Numbered from the stretch's first letter, positions 34,890-43,459 are shown. The stretch: 64,000 nt of DNA from Conyzicola nivalis_A (GCF_040548875.1 NZ_JBEPSJ010000002.1:682001-746000); one strand, 5' to 3'. Program-made: numbers and translations. The notes: generated from the letters alone by a model not told the origin.

Positions 34890-36461
34890 TTACTTGGCGC
34901 GGAGTTCCGCGATGTCCATCGTCCAGGTCGAGTTGTACGAGACGCCGGTGATGGATGACGCGGTCGCGATGTTCGAGCCGGGAACGATGAGCGGCACGAA
35001 CGGGCCGGAGTCCTGCAGTCCCTGGGCGAAGGCGGCGAACGCCGCCTCGCGCTCGTCTACCGAGGTGGCGTTGGCCGCCGCGGCCGACAGGGCGACCGTC
35101 TCGGGGCTCATCTCCGCGGTCCAGCCGGCGCGGAGACCGACCTTGTCGCCGGCGGCGAAGGGCAGGAAGTTCGCGGAGTCGGCGTAGTCGGGGCCCCAGA
35201 ACCAGATGCTGAACGCCTCGCGGCCGTTGACGTACTCGTCGATCTGCGTCGTGAACGGCGCCGGTGCGAGCTCGAGCGTGATGCCCGCCGCGTCGAGCTG
35301 CGACTGGATGCGCTCGGCGAGAGGGGTGAAGCTCACGCCGCCGACGGGGTAGTCGTTCGGGTACTCGAGGGTGATGGTCTCGCCGTCGTAGCCGGAGGCC
35401 GCGAGGGCGGTGGCCGAGGCATCCAGATCCTGCTCGACCCCGTCGGTGAGCGCACCGAGGAACGACGGGGGGATCACGCCGGTGGCCTGCTCGGAGCCGG
35501 CGCCGGCCAGCTCGAGGAGGCCGTCGTAGTCGAGCGCGTAACGCACGGCGTCGACGAAGTCGGGGTTCGAGGTGAACTCGCTGATCTCCGGGTTCTGGTT
35601 GAGCAGCAGGAAGATCGTCTGAGCCGACGGACCGGAGGTGACCGTGACGTCGTCGGAGAGGTCGGCCACCTGGTCGCCGCTCAGGTCGACGGCGACGTTG
35701 GAGTCGCCGCCCTCGAGGTTGAGCTTCTGGGTGGCGCTCTCGGAGACGCTGCGGATGACCACGCGGCCGAAGTCGATCTCCTCGTCGCCGTTGTACTCGG
35801 AGTTCTCGGTGAGCACGACCTGGCTGGCGAAGTCGAGCGAGTCGATCACGTAGGGGCCGGAGCCTGCCGACTCGGAATTGAGGAACTCCTCGGCGGCGTC
35901 GGTGTCGTCGGTGGTCCCGCCGTTGGCGATGACGACCTCGGAGTTGAGGATTGCGAGCGAGGGGTTGGTCATGAGGGCGGGCAGCTTGAGCGACGGCGTC
36001 TCTGTGGTCAGCTCGACGGTGAGATCGTCGATCTTCGCCACTTCGATGCCCGACATGAGGAAGTTGGCCTTGCTCTCGACCATTCCCTTGACGCGCTCGA
36101 GCGAGAACACGACGTCGTCGGCGGTGATCGGCGACCCGTCGGAGAAGACGCGGTCGGCGTCGAGCGTGAACGTGAAGACCGTGGCGTCGGCGTTCTGCTC
36201 GAAGGTGGCGAGCCCGGGAACCGGGGTGCTCTCGTCGGAGCCGGCGAAGTCGAGGAGAGTCTCGTAGACGGCCTTCGAGACCATGTAGCCGGTCGGCACG
36301 TAGTTGCGGCCCGGGTCTCCGGTCTCGAGGGTGAACGCGGTGTCTATGACCAGGCTCGACGGGGCGTCGCCCGAGGAGGAGGCGCCGGCTGAGCAGCCGG
36401 CGAGTGTGACTGTCGCCACGAGTCCAAGGGCTAGTACTGCGACACGGGTGTTGTTGCGCAA
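34890..36461 (-). CDS. peptide ABC transporter substrate-binding lipoprotein
   Basis: A 523-residue family 5 extracellular solute-binding protein. Residues 1-19 are a lipoprotein signal with lipobox TLAGC. Typical DppA/OppA features follow: TFTLDADRVFSDGSPITADDVVFSLERV, then AVRYALDYDGLLELAGAG. I chose the TTG at 36461 because GAGGAGG lies eight bases upstream. The frame further upstream has no ribosome site and lies in the regulatory gap. It is first in a five-gene importer operon. The ligand is probably a short peptide, but other solutes are possible. Confidence 0.9.
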   Translation of the reverse strand: MRNNTRVAVLALGLVATVTLAGCSAGASSSGDAPSSLVIDTAFTLETGDPGRNYVPTGYMVSKAVYETLLDFAGSDESTPVPGLATFEQNADATVFTFTLDADRVFSDGSPITADDVVFSLERVKGMVESKANFLMSGIEVAKIDDLTVELTTETPSLKLPALMTNPSLAILNSEVVIANGGTTDDTDAAEEFLNSESAGSGPYVIDSLDFASQVVLTENSEYNGDEEIDFGRVVIRSVSESATQKLNLEGGDSNVAVDLSGDQVADLSDDVTVTSGPSAQTIFLLLNQNPEISEFTSNPDFVDAVRYALDYDGLLELAGAGSEQATGVIPPSFLGALTDGVEQDLDASATALAASGYDGETITLEYPNDYPVGGVSFTPLAERIQSQLDAAGITLELAPAPFTTQIDEYVNGREAFSIWFWGPDYADSANFLPFAAGDKVGLRAGWTAEMSPETVALSAAAANATSVDEREAAFAAFAQGLQDSGPFVPLIVPGSNIATASSITGVSYNSTWTMDIAELRAK

Positions 36462-36563
36462 GGGTGGTGCCTCCTCATTGATGTGACCGGCGCTGCCCCA
36501 CCGGAGCACCCGAACACGACTGTTCACAAACGGACGCCACGGCCTATCGCCTTTGGTAACCTC

Positions 36564-36608
36564 TGGACAGCGTGTGTCGAGAGTCGCATAGTCCACACAA
36601 TCTGTCCA
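36564..36608. promoter_or_regulatory. long inverted repeat in the divergent dpp/lrp region
   Basis: TGGACAG-c-GTGTG at 36564-36576 pairs with CACAC-aat-CTGTCCA at 36594-36608. It sits between the importer operon and the divergent Lrp gene, so it is a good candidate for Lrp binding. Lrp proteins commonly wrap spaced dyads. Confidence 0.45.
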
Positions 36609-36663
36609 ATCATGCGCGGGGTTGGCAGAAGTCGCGTTCGAAACTGATGATTCGGGGAATGAA

Positions 36664-37251
36664 ATGTCCATAAAAGCGGGAGCCGGTTCTGACGCCGGTG
36701 GACAAAACGCCGGACCGCTCGACGAGACCAACGTGAAGATCCTCGCCGAGCTGCGCGACAACGGCCGCATCTCGATGGCGGCCCTCGCCGAGCGCGTGCA
36801 GGTGTCGCGCGCCAACGTCTACACACGGGTCGAGGGACTCATCGCAGACGGCGTCATCACCGGATTCTCCGCGCGGATCGACCCGGCGAAGGCGGGACTC
36901 GGCATCTGCGCTCTCGTGTTCGTCACGGTGCATCCGCAGACCTGGTCGACCTTCCGACAGAAGATCGAGACGATGCCCGACATCGAGTCGTGCCGCATCA
37001 CGACCGGCGAGCACGACGCGATGCTCGTCATCCGGGCGCCCGAGGTGGGGGCGATCCACGACTTCGTGATCGGCGTGATCGCCGCGCTCTCCGAGGTCAA
37101 ATCGGTCGAGACCGTGCTGGTGCTCGACGAGGTCTTCGAGCGGCCGTTCCTGTTGCCCTCCGACCTGCCGGTGCGCGAGACGCAGAACGCGCAGCTGGGC
37201 CTCACGCGGTTCACCCGAGCGGCCGCCGGGAGGGCCGGGCTCGGTTCCTAG
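36664..37251 (+). CDS. Lrp/AsnC family transcriptional regulator
   Basis: A 195-residue regulator. The N-terminal helix-turn-helix reads LDETNVKILAELRDNGRIS, MAALAERVQVSRANVYTRVE. A RAM ligand domain follows (VFVTVHPQTW, RITTGEHDAMLVIRAPEVGAIHDF). I chose the ATG at 36664 (MSIKAGAG) with GGGGA upstream. It is divergent from the peptide importer, which is its likely target. It is a close paralogue of the regulator at 50590, with an almost identical recognition helix (SRAN.YTRV) and GF.ARIDP loop. Confidence 0.9.
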   Translation: MSIKAGAGSDAGGQNAGPLDETNVKILAELRDNGRISMAALAERVQVSRANVYTRVEGLIADGVITGFSARIDPAKAGLGICALVFVTVHPQTWSTFRQKIETMPDIESCRITTGEHDAMLVIRAPEVGAIHDFVIGVIAALSEVKSVETVLVLDEVFERPFLLPSDLPVRETQNAQLGLTRFTRAAAGRAGLGS

Positions 37252-38003
37252 ACGGCGGATGCCCCGTGGCCGTCGACCTGCACGCACACGCTGCGGCCGG
37301 GCACGCCGTCGAGCACGAACTCCTCGACGAGCTCGAGCAGACCGTCGGACCGCACCTCGATGCGAGTGGAGCTGTTGCCGCTGAGCGTCTCGCCGGTGGC
37401 AACCAGCTCGTGCACGAAGAACTCGTCGAGCGCCTCTCCGGTGCGCACTCCCACGCAGTGGCCCGTGGTGACGGTGTCGCCGCGGTAGACGCCCCAGACG
37501 ACCCCCTCGCGTTCGCTGAAGTCGAAGCGGGTCGGACCGCCGGAGTCGACGGCGCTCGCGCTCGAGATCGCGAGGTCGAACGAGGTCCCGTCGAGGTGCA
37601 GGTCGTCGGCTGTCGCCGGCGGCAGGCCCCAGCCGTCGTCGGGGTCGACCTGCACGCAGACGCTCCGGTGGTGCGCGCCATCCTTCACAAAGGCCTCGAC
37701 CAGCAGCAGTCGGCCGTCCGCGTCGCGCGTTATCTCGCTCGACCCGCCGCCGAGCAGCGCGGCGCCGCCTTCGGCGAAGGCGTGTGCGAAACCGATCGTG
37801 ATGCTGTCGCCGAGACGCTGGCCGGCGAACCGGCCGACGCTCACCGTGTCTCCGCGGTATTCGCCCCAGATCATCGACCCGCTCTGGTGATAGCGGAAGC
37901 GCGACGGGCTGGTCGTCGACACCTCGCTCGCTGTGGAGGAGATCATCTCGAACTCGCATCCGTCGAGGCTGGGCATGGTGGTGGTCTGGTCGGTGTCGCT
38001 CAT
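37248..38003 (-). CDS. protein of two tandem small beta-rich domains, function unknown
   Basis: A 251-residue soluble protein with a clear internal duplication. Residues about 30-125 and 145-250 align: WGEYRGDTVSVGRFAGQRLG with WGVYRGDTVTTGHCVGVRTG, and LLLVEAFVKDGAHHRSVCVQVD with LELVEEFVLDGVPGRSVCVQVD. Single-domain relatives of about 110 residues exist and are often mislabelled N-acetylglutamate synthase (from memory). No catalytic motif is evident. The ATG at 38003 was chosen because upstream extension is antisense-like. Its 3' end overlaps the end of the convergent Lrp gene by 4 bp. Confidence 0.75.
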   Translation of the reverse strand: MSDTDQTTTMPSLDGCEFEMISSTASEVSTTSPSRFRYHQSGSMIWGEYRGDTVSVGRFAGQRLGDSITIGFAHAFAEGGAALLGGGSSEITRDADGRLLLVEAFVKDGAHHRSVCVQVDPDDGWGLPPATADDLHLDGTSFDLAISSASAVDSGGPTRFDFSEREGVVWGVYRGDTVTTGHCVGVRTGEALDEFFVHELVATGETLSGNSSTRIEVRSDGLLELVEEFVLDGVPGRSVCVQVDGHGASAV

Positions 38004-38139
38004 CCCCACGAGTATCTCTGCGCGAACCGGCCGTCCGCCAATCGCGGCGGATCGATCCGCCGACGCCGCCTTCGCGCGAATCATTCTGGACAACGAGCCG
38101 CCGATCGCCCGTTCAGACGGAGAATCGTCTAATCCCGTG

Positions 38140-39216
38140 TCACCACTCCGCGACGTCGACGCCGAGCCATTCGGCCAGGTCGGCGATCTCCGCCCGCACC
38201 ATCTCGTCTTCCTCGGGGTCGAACGGCGAGAACTCGTGCACCGCGGCGACGACGAGTGCCTCGCGTTCGCGGTCCACCTCCGCATCGAGCATCCCGACGA
38301 AACGGTCGCCCATCAGAATCGGGTGCGCGAAGAATCCGTACCTGCGCTGGGGTTTGGGCTTGAACTGCTCGAGCACGTACTCGAATTCGAACAGGTCGCG
38401 CAGCCGAGGGCGGTCGAAGAGCATGCCGTCGTACGGGCTGAGAAACGCGACCCGACCGCCCTCATCGGATTCCAGCGCGGCGACCGCCTCCGGATCGACG
38501 CGCCACTTCTGCCGCAGGCCCTCGACGACGGCGGGCTCGCCGGCGTCTCCCACCGGCGACCAGGGCGAGTTCTGCCTGGCGATGCCGAGGGCCTGCAGCC
38601 GCCGTTCGTTCAGCATCCGCTCGGCTTCTTCGTACTCGTATTCGGGCATGTCTTTCGGGTGCACCCGTTCGGCGAGGTCCCACAACCGGTGGCGGCCCCG
38701 GCGCCCGACGATCGCGACCTCGCCCTGGCGTTGCAGGAAGTCGAGCATGTGCACGACCTGGTTCGGCCCGTACCAGCCGTCCGACCCGCGGGGCACCTCG
38801 GCCGTGTCGGGAATCTGCGATGCCAGCAGGGGGCCCTCGCCGCGAAGCCGGGCGAGCACGTCGCTGCGGAAACGCATGTTGGCCTCGAGCCAGGCGACGG
38901 ACTTAGGATGACTCGGCCAACGCCTCATCCCGGGGAGCATGAGCGGCAGCAGGCTCGCGGGCCTGAAGGCGCCGTCGAACTCGAACAGCAGACGGTCGGA
39001 CTCCACCGCCTTCGACAGCTGAGCCCGGTCGTAGTCTGCGCCGATCCTCGACCAGAGGATCGTGTGCTCGGCCGGCGCGATGGTCGCTGTGGGGTCGATC
39101 TTTATGGCCCCGAGCTCCTCCGCGATGCCCACCACGTCGCTCGGTCGGTCGGCGTCGAGCCGCTGGGCGCGCACAGCGATGAGACGGGCCTCGTCGCGGG
39201 TGAGCCGGTGCGTCAC
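38140..39216 (-). CDS. YcaQ/AlkZ-like winged-helix DNA glycosylase family protein
   Basis: A 358-residue HTH_42 (PF06224) protein. Family members excise bulky or crosslinked alkyl adducts from DNA. Visible family features are TRDEARLIAVRAQRLD, HTILWSRIGADY, PKSVAWLEANMRFRSDVLA, FLSPYDGMLFDRPRL and the long Arg/Tyr-rich middle. Characterised AlkZ-type enzymes carry a Q-hydrophobic-Q/D catalytic motif, but at the equivalent place this protein reads AIKIDP, with Lys instead of the first Gln. Activity may therefore differ. Confidence 0.85.
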   Translation of the reverse strand: MTHRLTRDEARLIAVRAQRLDADRPSDVVGIAEELGAIKIDPTATIAPAEHTILWSRIGADYDRAQLSKAVESDRLLFEFDGAFRPASLLPLMLPGMRRWPSHPKSVAWLEANMRFRSDVLARLRGEGPLLASQIPDTAEVPRGSDGWYGPNQVVHMLDFLQRQGEVAIVGRRGRHRLWDLAERVHPKDMPEYEYEEAERMLNERRLQALGIARQNSPWSPVGDAGEPAVVEGLRQKWRVDPEAVAALESDEGGRVAFLSPYDGMLFDRPRLRDLFEFEYVLEQFKPKPQRRYGFFAHPILMGDRFVGMLDAEVDREREALVVAAVHEFSPFDPEEDEMVRAEIADLAEWLGVDVAEW

Positions 39217-39226
39217 GACTGCCCAG

Positions 39227-39565
39227 TCAGAGGTGCGTGTCGAATTCTTCCGCGGCAGGCCAGTCGTCGCTGTTCGGCGAAGCCGTCGGCGGCGAGATCA
39301 GCAGCTCGATCTTCCGGGTCATGAATTCGATGCCCTCCGAGTTGTCCGGCTCGGGGATCGTCGAGTTGGTGGTCGCAGACATCAGGTTGGTTCCGCTGCC
39401 GAGCACGAAGCTCGCCACTATGGCATCGCCCTCGTTGCCGATGGCGTTGAGGGATACGGCGTCGGCGTGACCCTTCTCGGCGAGAAGCGCCGAGAACCGG
39501 ATCAAGACGTCGGCGGCTTCATCGCCGATGAGAACTGACTGGTCCGCGTAGGTGAGGTGCTTCAT
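39227..39565 (-). CDS. small conserved Microbacteriaceae-type protein (MKHLTY family)
   Basis: A 112-residue protein beginning MKHLTYADQSVLIGDEAADV, with a VSLNAIGNEGDAIVASFVLG core and a C-terminal Ser/Pro-rich tail. I recognise the N terminus as a recurring small-protein family in Microbacteriaceae but know no function. A truncated paralogue starts at 40655 (MKHLTYSEKSLLVSDEAIEY). The start at 39565 has no clear ribosome site; an AT-rich TTATAG lies 4 bases upstream. No membrane segments. Confidence 0.7.
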   Translation of the reverse strand: MKHLTYADQSVLIGDEAADVLIRFSALLAEKGHADAVSLNAIGNEGDAIVASFVLGSGTNLMSATTNSTIPEPDNSEGIEFMTRKIELLISPPTASPNSDDWPAAEEFDTHL

Positions 39566-39643
39566 CGCTATAACGTAGGCAGTGGAGTTTCCATCACTCC
39601 ACGGGGTTGACAAGAATCGGCGGCGACAGAAGCCGCCCGCGAC

Positions 39644-39982
39644 CTATACATGGCTCTTCGGGAGCGGCGTCATTCCTGTGCCCGCACCGGGCTCGGGGAG
39701 GAAGGCGAGACCGCTGTTCGAGTTGGCCGTGGCGATCAGGGCGTTCAGCCAGTCGCGGTTGATCGCTACCGGCTTCGAGCCGGAGAACTTGAAGTAGAGC
39801 GGGATCGACTGCTCCAGCCAGATCGACGAGCGGCCGCTGCCCACGCTCGCGTTGTCCTGCCAGGAGAAGAAGAACTTCTCACCGCGTCGGAGCTTCGCGC
39901 TGATGACGAGTTGGATATGAGCGAGCGCGCGATCCTCGAATCCGATTTCGATTGCTGCACTGCTATAGAGGAGCTTGCCCAT
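39644..39982 (-). CDS. small conserved protein, DUF7882-like
   Basis: A 112-residue protein MGKLLYSSAAIEIGFEDRAL..., with AHIQLVISAKLRRGEKFFFSW, GSGRSSIWLEQSIPLYFKFSG and AINRDWLNALIATANSNSGL. Relatives in Microbacteriaceae are often labelled ATP-dependent DNA ligase, without any ligase motif, and this one also has none. It is a paralogue of the neighbour at 40060-40389, with the same order of conserved blocks. Function unknown. It lies 77 bp downstream of that paralogue on the same strand. Confidence 0.75.
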   Translation of the reverse strand: MGKLLYSSAAIEIGFEDRALAHIQLVISAKLRRGEKFFFSWQDNASVGSGRSSIWLEQSIPLYFKFSGSKPVAINRDWLNALIATANSNSGLAFLPEPGAGTGMTPLPKSHV

Positions 39983-40059
39983 TGTCTGCTGCTTTCACTG
40001 ATTCGAGAACGGAAAACGGAAGCGTCGCGGCCGGGGGCCGGGCGGTCGCCGCCGGATCG

Positions 40060-40389
40060 TCAACCGAAGCTCGCCGGGTCGGATGCGCGGCACGGCTGGC
40101 CCTCGGCGTCGGTGACGAACATGCCTGCGGATGAACTCGCGGAGAAGGTGAGCCTCTCGATCCACTCGCGGTCGATCTTCGCGGCTTCGTTGCTCGAATA
40201 GTGAAAGGTGAGCAGAGCGGCGGGATGCAGCCAGATGCCGGTTCGGCCGCCGCCCGCGGAGTCGGGCTCATGCCACGACATGAAGAAGGCCTCCTGCCGC
40301 CTCAGTTTCTGAATGACGACGACCTCCATATGGGCGAGGACCCGGTCCTCGAAGTCGACGGTCGTGCCGTCGTATTTGAGTGTCCCCAT
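40060..40389 (-). CDS. small conserved protein, DUF7882-like paralogue
   Basis: A 109-residue protein MGTLKYDGTTVDFEDRVLAH..., with MEVVVIQKLRRQEAFFMSWH, GGGRTGIWLHPAALLTFHYS and KIDREWIERLTFSASSSAGM. It aligns along its whole length with the protein at 39644-39982 (KLRRxExFFxSW, GxGRxxIWL, DW/EW). I chose the ATG at 40389, which gives the family N terminus. The longer frame to 40530 is not conserved-looking. Confidence 0.75.
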   Translation of the reverse strand: MGTLKYDGTTVDFEDRVLAHMEVVVIQKLRRQEAFFMSWHEPDSAGGGRTGIWLHPAALLTFHYSSNEAAKIDREWIERLTFSASSSAGMFVTDAEGQPCRASDPASFG

Positions 40390-40654
40390 GCTGAGCCTCG
40401 TTCCTTCGTCGGTGTGACGGCTGGTTGACGACGAAAGAAGTTCCAGTTCAGAGGTCCTCCAGCCGGCAAGGGATCTGCGACAAGCGATAGACCCGGTCTC
40501 CATGAGGCTATTCGAGCGGGGAACGCGCATATTGACGGCTTGCGCAACTCGCTTCGGTCGGCTAGATAGCGGATAGAGAACGACGCTCTAGGTGAGTAGG
40601 GCTTGTTGCGCAACCGTCTGAACTCGATTTCCGGCTCGTGCATAGGCTGCTGGG

Positions 40655-40813
40655 ATGAAGCATCTGACGTACTCCGAGAAGAGCCTGCTGGTCAGTGACG
40701 AGGCAATCGAGTACATGCGCGGCAAGCTTCAGGACCTCGCCTTTCCTCCACACGCCCAGCCGGAGCCCCACCACGAGTCGCACTACGCGGGCGACGACTA
40801 CCAGCTCGGGTAG
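40655..40813 (+). CDS. short 52-residue paralogue of the MKHLTY family
   Basis: A short plus-strand frame encodes MKHLTYSEKSLLVSDEAIEY... and ends ...HHESHYAGDDYQLG. The first 18 residues match the start of the 112-residue protein at 39227-39565, but the core is replaced by a His-rich tail. It may be a truncated copy or a genuine short variant. It is opposite in strand to its paralogue. Its stop is five bases from the end of the glycosyltransferase gene. Confidence 0.6.
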   Translation: MKHLTYSEKSLLVSDEAIEYMRGKLQDLAFPPHAQPEPHHESHYAGDDYQLG

Positions 40814-40818
40814 CCCTC

Positions 40819-41829
40819 TCACCGCCCCGAGGGAACCTCCACCGCGCACGTGTCGGCCACCGGTTGTGAATCGAGGCGGCTCCTCAACGCACGCTCCGGT
40901 GTCGCGGCGAGCTTCATCCGCTGCCCCCGGTAGACCACGCCCCCGTTCAGGCGAGCGCCTACCGCGAGCCAGACGCAGACGGCGCGTTCGGCCAGCCACA
41001 CCGGCGCCCACAGACTGCTCGTCGGGGGGAACACGGTCGTGCCTTTAGCACGCCGGCGGCCGACCTCGGCGACCCCGACCGCCGCGGCGACCAAGGGGAT
41101 CAGACGAGTCGGGCGTGCGACCGCCCACACCAGGGCGGGCAGGAGCGCGAGCTCGGCGGCCAGCCGCATGGGCTGAGCGAAGTCGTCGTACGCCTGACGA
41201 ACCCGCTGCGCGAGAAACTTCTCGCGGCTGGGTGCGGTTCGCCCCACGAAGACACCGTCGGCCCGGTACTCTCGTCCTCCCGCGGCGCGGACCGTTCGGA
41301 GGAGCTCGAGGTTCTCGAAGAGGGCGTCGGCGCAGTAGCCCCCGGCAGCGAGGACGACGCTGCGACGCACCGCGAGCGTACCCGCGTAGTCGGACCAGAA
41401 CGCACGGTTGACGAGGGTCCGCGCGGTGTCCCACTGTGTATGCCACGCGCGCTCGAGAAAGTAGTTCTGCGGCCGCACGATGTCGGCTCGACCGAGACAT
41501 TCGACCACGCGTCTGAGTTCGGAGTAGCTGTAGCGCACGTCGTCGTCGCCGATGACGACCGCTTCGTGCCGGGAGAGGCGGAGTCCGGTCATGACTCCCA
41601 GCACTTTGCCGTTGAACCCCGGCCCGGGCTCCGGCGCCACGTGCCTGACGAGTCGCTGCCACCGTGCCGCGTTGTGCCGGAAGACCTCGTCGTCCGAGCC
41701 GTCGACGACCGTGACATCCGCCCACTCGGCCAGCCTGCTCAGATACTCGGTGAGGTCGTCGTGATCGTCTCCACGCTCGCACCTGATCGGCAGCACGTAC
41801 TCCACGGCGAGCCTGGGCGCGTCGCGCAT
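40819..41829 (-). CDS. family 2-like glycosyltransferase
   Basis: A 336-residue putative GT-A glycosyltransferase. The N-terminal part has VEYVLPIRCE, ADVTVVDGSDDEVFRHNA and the nucleotide-sugar/metal motif AVVIGDDDVRYSYSEL. RPQNYFLERAWHTQW and GGYCADALFENLELL follow. A hydrophobic C-terminal segment (LAAELALLPALVWAV...LIPLVAAAVGVAEVG) may anchor it in the membrane. I chose the ATG at 41829, which overlaps the stop of the upstream gene (TGATG). Donor and acceptor are unknown. Confidence 0.75.
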   Translation of the reverse strand: MRDAPRLAVEYVLPIRCERGDDHDDLTEYLSRLAEWADVTVVDGSDDEVFRHNAARWQRLVRHVAPEPGPGFNGKVLGVMTGLRLSRHEAVVIGDDDVRYSYSELRRVVECLGRADIVRPQNYFLERAWHTQWDTARTLVNRAFWSDYAGTLAVRRSVVLAAGGYCADALFENLELLRTVRAAGGREYRADGVFVGRTAPSREKFLAQRVRQAYDDFAQPMRLAAELALLPALVWAVARPTRLIPLVAAAVGVAEVGRRRAKGTTVFPPTSSLWAPVWLAERAVCVWLAVGARLNGGVVYRGQRMKLAATPERALRSRLDSQPVADTCAVEVPSGR

Positions 41830-42107
41830 CAGCGCGCCAGCGGCATCGGGCTGCCGTCGGTTCCGAGCCCGAGCGCGAACCTGAACTCGTCGAACCATTC
41901 GACGCACTCGCCTAGGGTGCCGAACGAGTAGGCCTCGACCTCCTCCCCGTCGAGGCCGACGCGGAACCGGTCACCGTCGCAGACGATGTGACCGATCACC
42001 GCGCCGGCGACGGGCTGCTTGAACGCGCGTACCTCCCACAGCAGCGGCGCGACCGCGATAGCGGCTACGTCGCGCTGCGAGTCGGGCGGGCGGCGTCCGG
42101 TGTTCAT
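41829..42107 (-). CDS. hypothetical protein coupled to the glycosyltransferase
   Basis: A 92-residue protein MNTGRRPPDSQRDVAAIAVA..., with a beta-rich core LLWEVRAFKQPVAGAVIGHI and EEVEAYSFGTLGECVEWFDE. Not recognised. TGATG coupling to the glycosyltransferase gene and the 9-bp gap to manganese catalase suggest one transcript. Confidence 0.65.
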   Translation of the reverse strand: MNTGRRPPDSQRDVAAIAVAPLLWEVRAFKQPVAGAVIGHIVCDGDRFRVGLDGEEVEAYSFGTLGECVEWFDEFRFALGLGTDGSPMPLAR

Positions 42108-42116
42108 GGCCGGGCG

Positions 42117-42998
42117 TCAGTTGGAAGTGACAGCGTCCTTGATCACTCCCGCTGCCTTCTCCACGATGTTCGGCTTGGGGGTGGTCCCGTACAGACGCTC
42201 GTCCGGCTGCGTGGGCGGGGGCATCGGCACGCCACGTGGCGGCTCTGCGACGTAGGTGAACTCCCCCTTGCCGTCGGGGGTCGCACCGCTCGCCCACGAG
42301 CCTTCGCTCGCCTTGGCGCCGTCGGAGAAGTTGATGTACTGGTACGAGACGTCGCGCTCCTCCTTGTCGATCGGGAAGTTGCTCGGCACAGGCAGGTCTT
42401 CCACTCCCTCGGCGCGGAGCTCCGCGGCCGCGGCGATCCACTGGTTCTGGTGCATCGTGTCTCTCGCCAGCAGGAACGAGAGCAGGTCACGCACGCCGTG
42501 GTCGTCGGTCATGTGATACAGCCGCGCCACCTGCAACCGACCCTGCATCTCGGCGTTGGCGTTCGACGTGAAGTCGGCCAGGAGATTGCCGCTGGCTGTC
42601 ACGTAGCTTCCCTGCCACGGGTTGCCGTTGCTGTCGACGGGGCGAGCGCCGGCGCCGGCCACGATGGCCGCCTGAACGTCGGTGCCGCCGATGACCGCGC
42701 CGAGCACCGGGTCGGCCCTCATCGCGTCTTCCGACTGCTCGACCGGCGCCTTCTCCAGCAACTGCGCGATCATGATCGCGAGCATCTCGACGTGCCCGAA
42801 CTCCTCCGCTCCGATGCCGTAGAGGAGGTCGCGGTACTTGCCCGGTTCGTGCGAGTTCCAGGCCTGGAAGCCGTATTGCATGGCGACGCTGATCTCGCCG
42901 TATTGTCCGCCCAGCACCTCTTGCAGCCGGCGGGCGAACACCGCGTCGGGCTTGCTGGGCGAGGCCTTGAACTGCAGTTCCTGTCGGTGGAAGAACAT
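42117..42998 (-). CDS. manganese catalase
   Basis: A 293-residue di-manganese catalase that breaks down hydrogen peroxide. Family features are MFFHRQELQFKASPSKPDAV, LQEVLGGQYGEISVAMQY, and the metal-binding helix pair YGIGAEEFGHVEMLAIMIAQ and DTMHQNQWIAAAAELRAEG. SNFPIDKEERDVSYQYINFS is also typical. Length matches KatN/YjbE-type enzymes. It is probably first in the three-gene unit ending with the glycosyltransferase. Confidence 0.94.
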   Translation of the reverse strand: MFFHRQELQFKASPSKPDAVFARRLQEVLGGQYGEISVAMQYGFQAWNSHEPGKYRDLLYGIGAEEFGHVEMLAIMIAQLLEKAPVEQSEDAMRADPVLGAVIGGTDVQAAIVAGAGARPVDSNGNPWQGSYVTASGNLLADFTSNANAEMQGRLQVARLYHMTDDHGVRDLLSFLLARDTMHQNQWIAAAAELRAEGVEDLPVPSNFPIDKEERDVSYQYINFSDGAKASEGSWASGATPDGKGEFTYVAEPPRGVPMPPPTQPDERLYGTTPKPNIVEKAAGVIKDAVTSN

Positions 42999-43234
42999 GG
43001 CTCTCCATTGCGTTTGGTGGGTGTGAAGCCGCGATACCGCGGCCAGATGCGTCTACGGTAGGCACCTCGTCGGCGCTGCAGATCCGGGGGTTGACCAACG
43101 CCGTTCGAAGGCAGATAGTGCCTCCCCGTGGGTAGTGGCGCCTCACGCACGACGGGCACGGATTTCTGCTTTTGTCCACCCTCGGGCGCGGTGTCGGCTG
43201 CGGTTGTTTGAATTGAGGCAACCACGGAGGACTC

Positions 43235-43459
43235 ATGAGACATTCACCGACGCTCCAGGGACAGGCCATGGTCCTTCCGATCTCGGCAACGGAGTGGCGG
43301 ATCAGCGACCCCCGCCGCAGCGAGAACGATGCGCTGTGCCTGATCGGCTTTGTCCAGCAGATCGACCAGGTCTTCGAGACCACCCGAATCGGCCGCCCGC
43401 TCGAACGACGCTTTTTCGTATCCCTGTCGGCCGCCGTGGAATTCCTGACCGTCCCGTGA
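43235..43459 (+). CDS. small protein of unknown function coupled to DUF2243 gene
   Basis: A 74-residue soluble protein, MRHSPTLQGQAMVLPISATE... to ...FFVSLSAAVEFLTVP. The ATG at 43235 has GGAGG four bases upstream, and its stop overlaps the next start by GTGA. Both support it as real despite its size. Not recognised. Confidence 0.7.
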   Translation: MRHSPTLQGQAMVLPISATEWRISDPRRSENDALCLIGFVQQIDQVFETTRIGRPLERRFFVSLSAAVEFLTVP

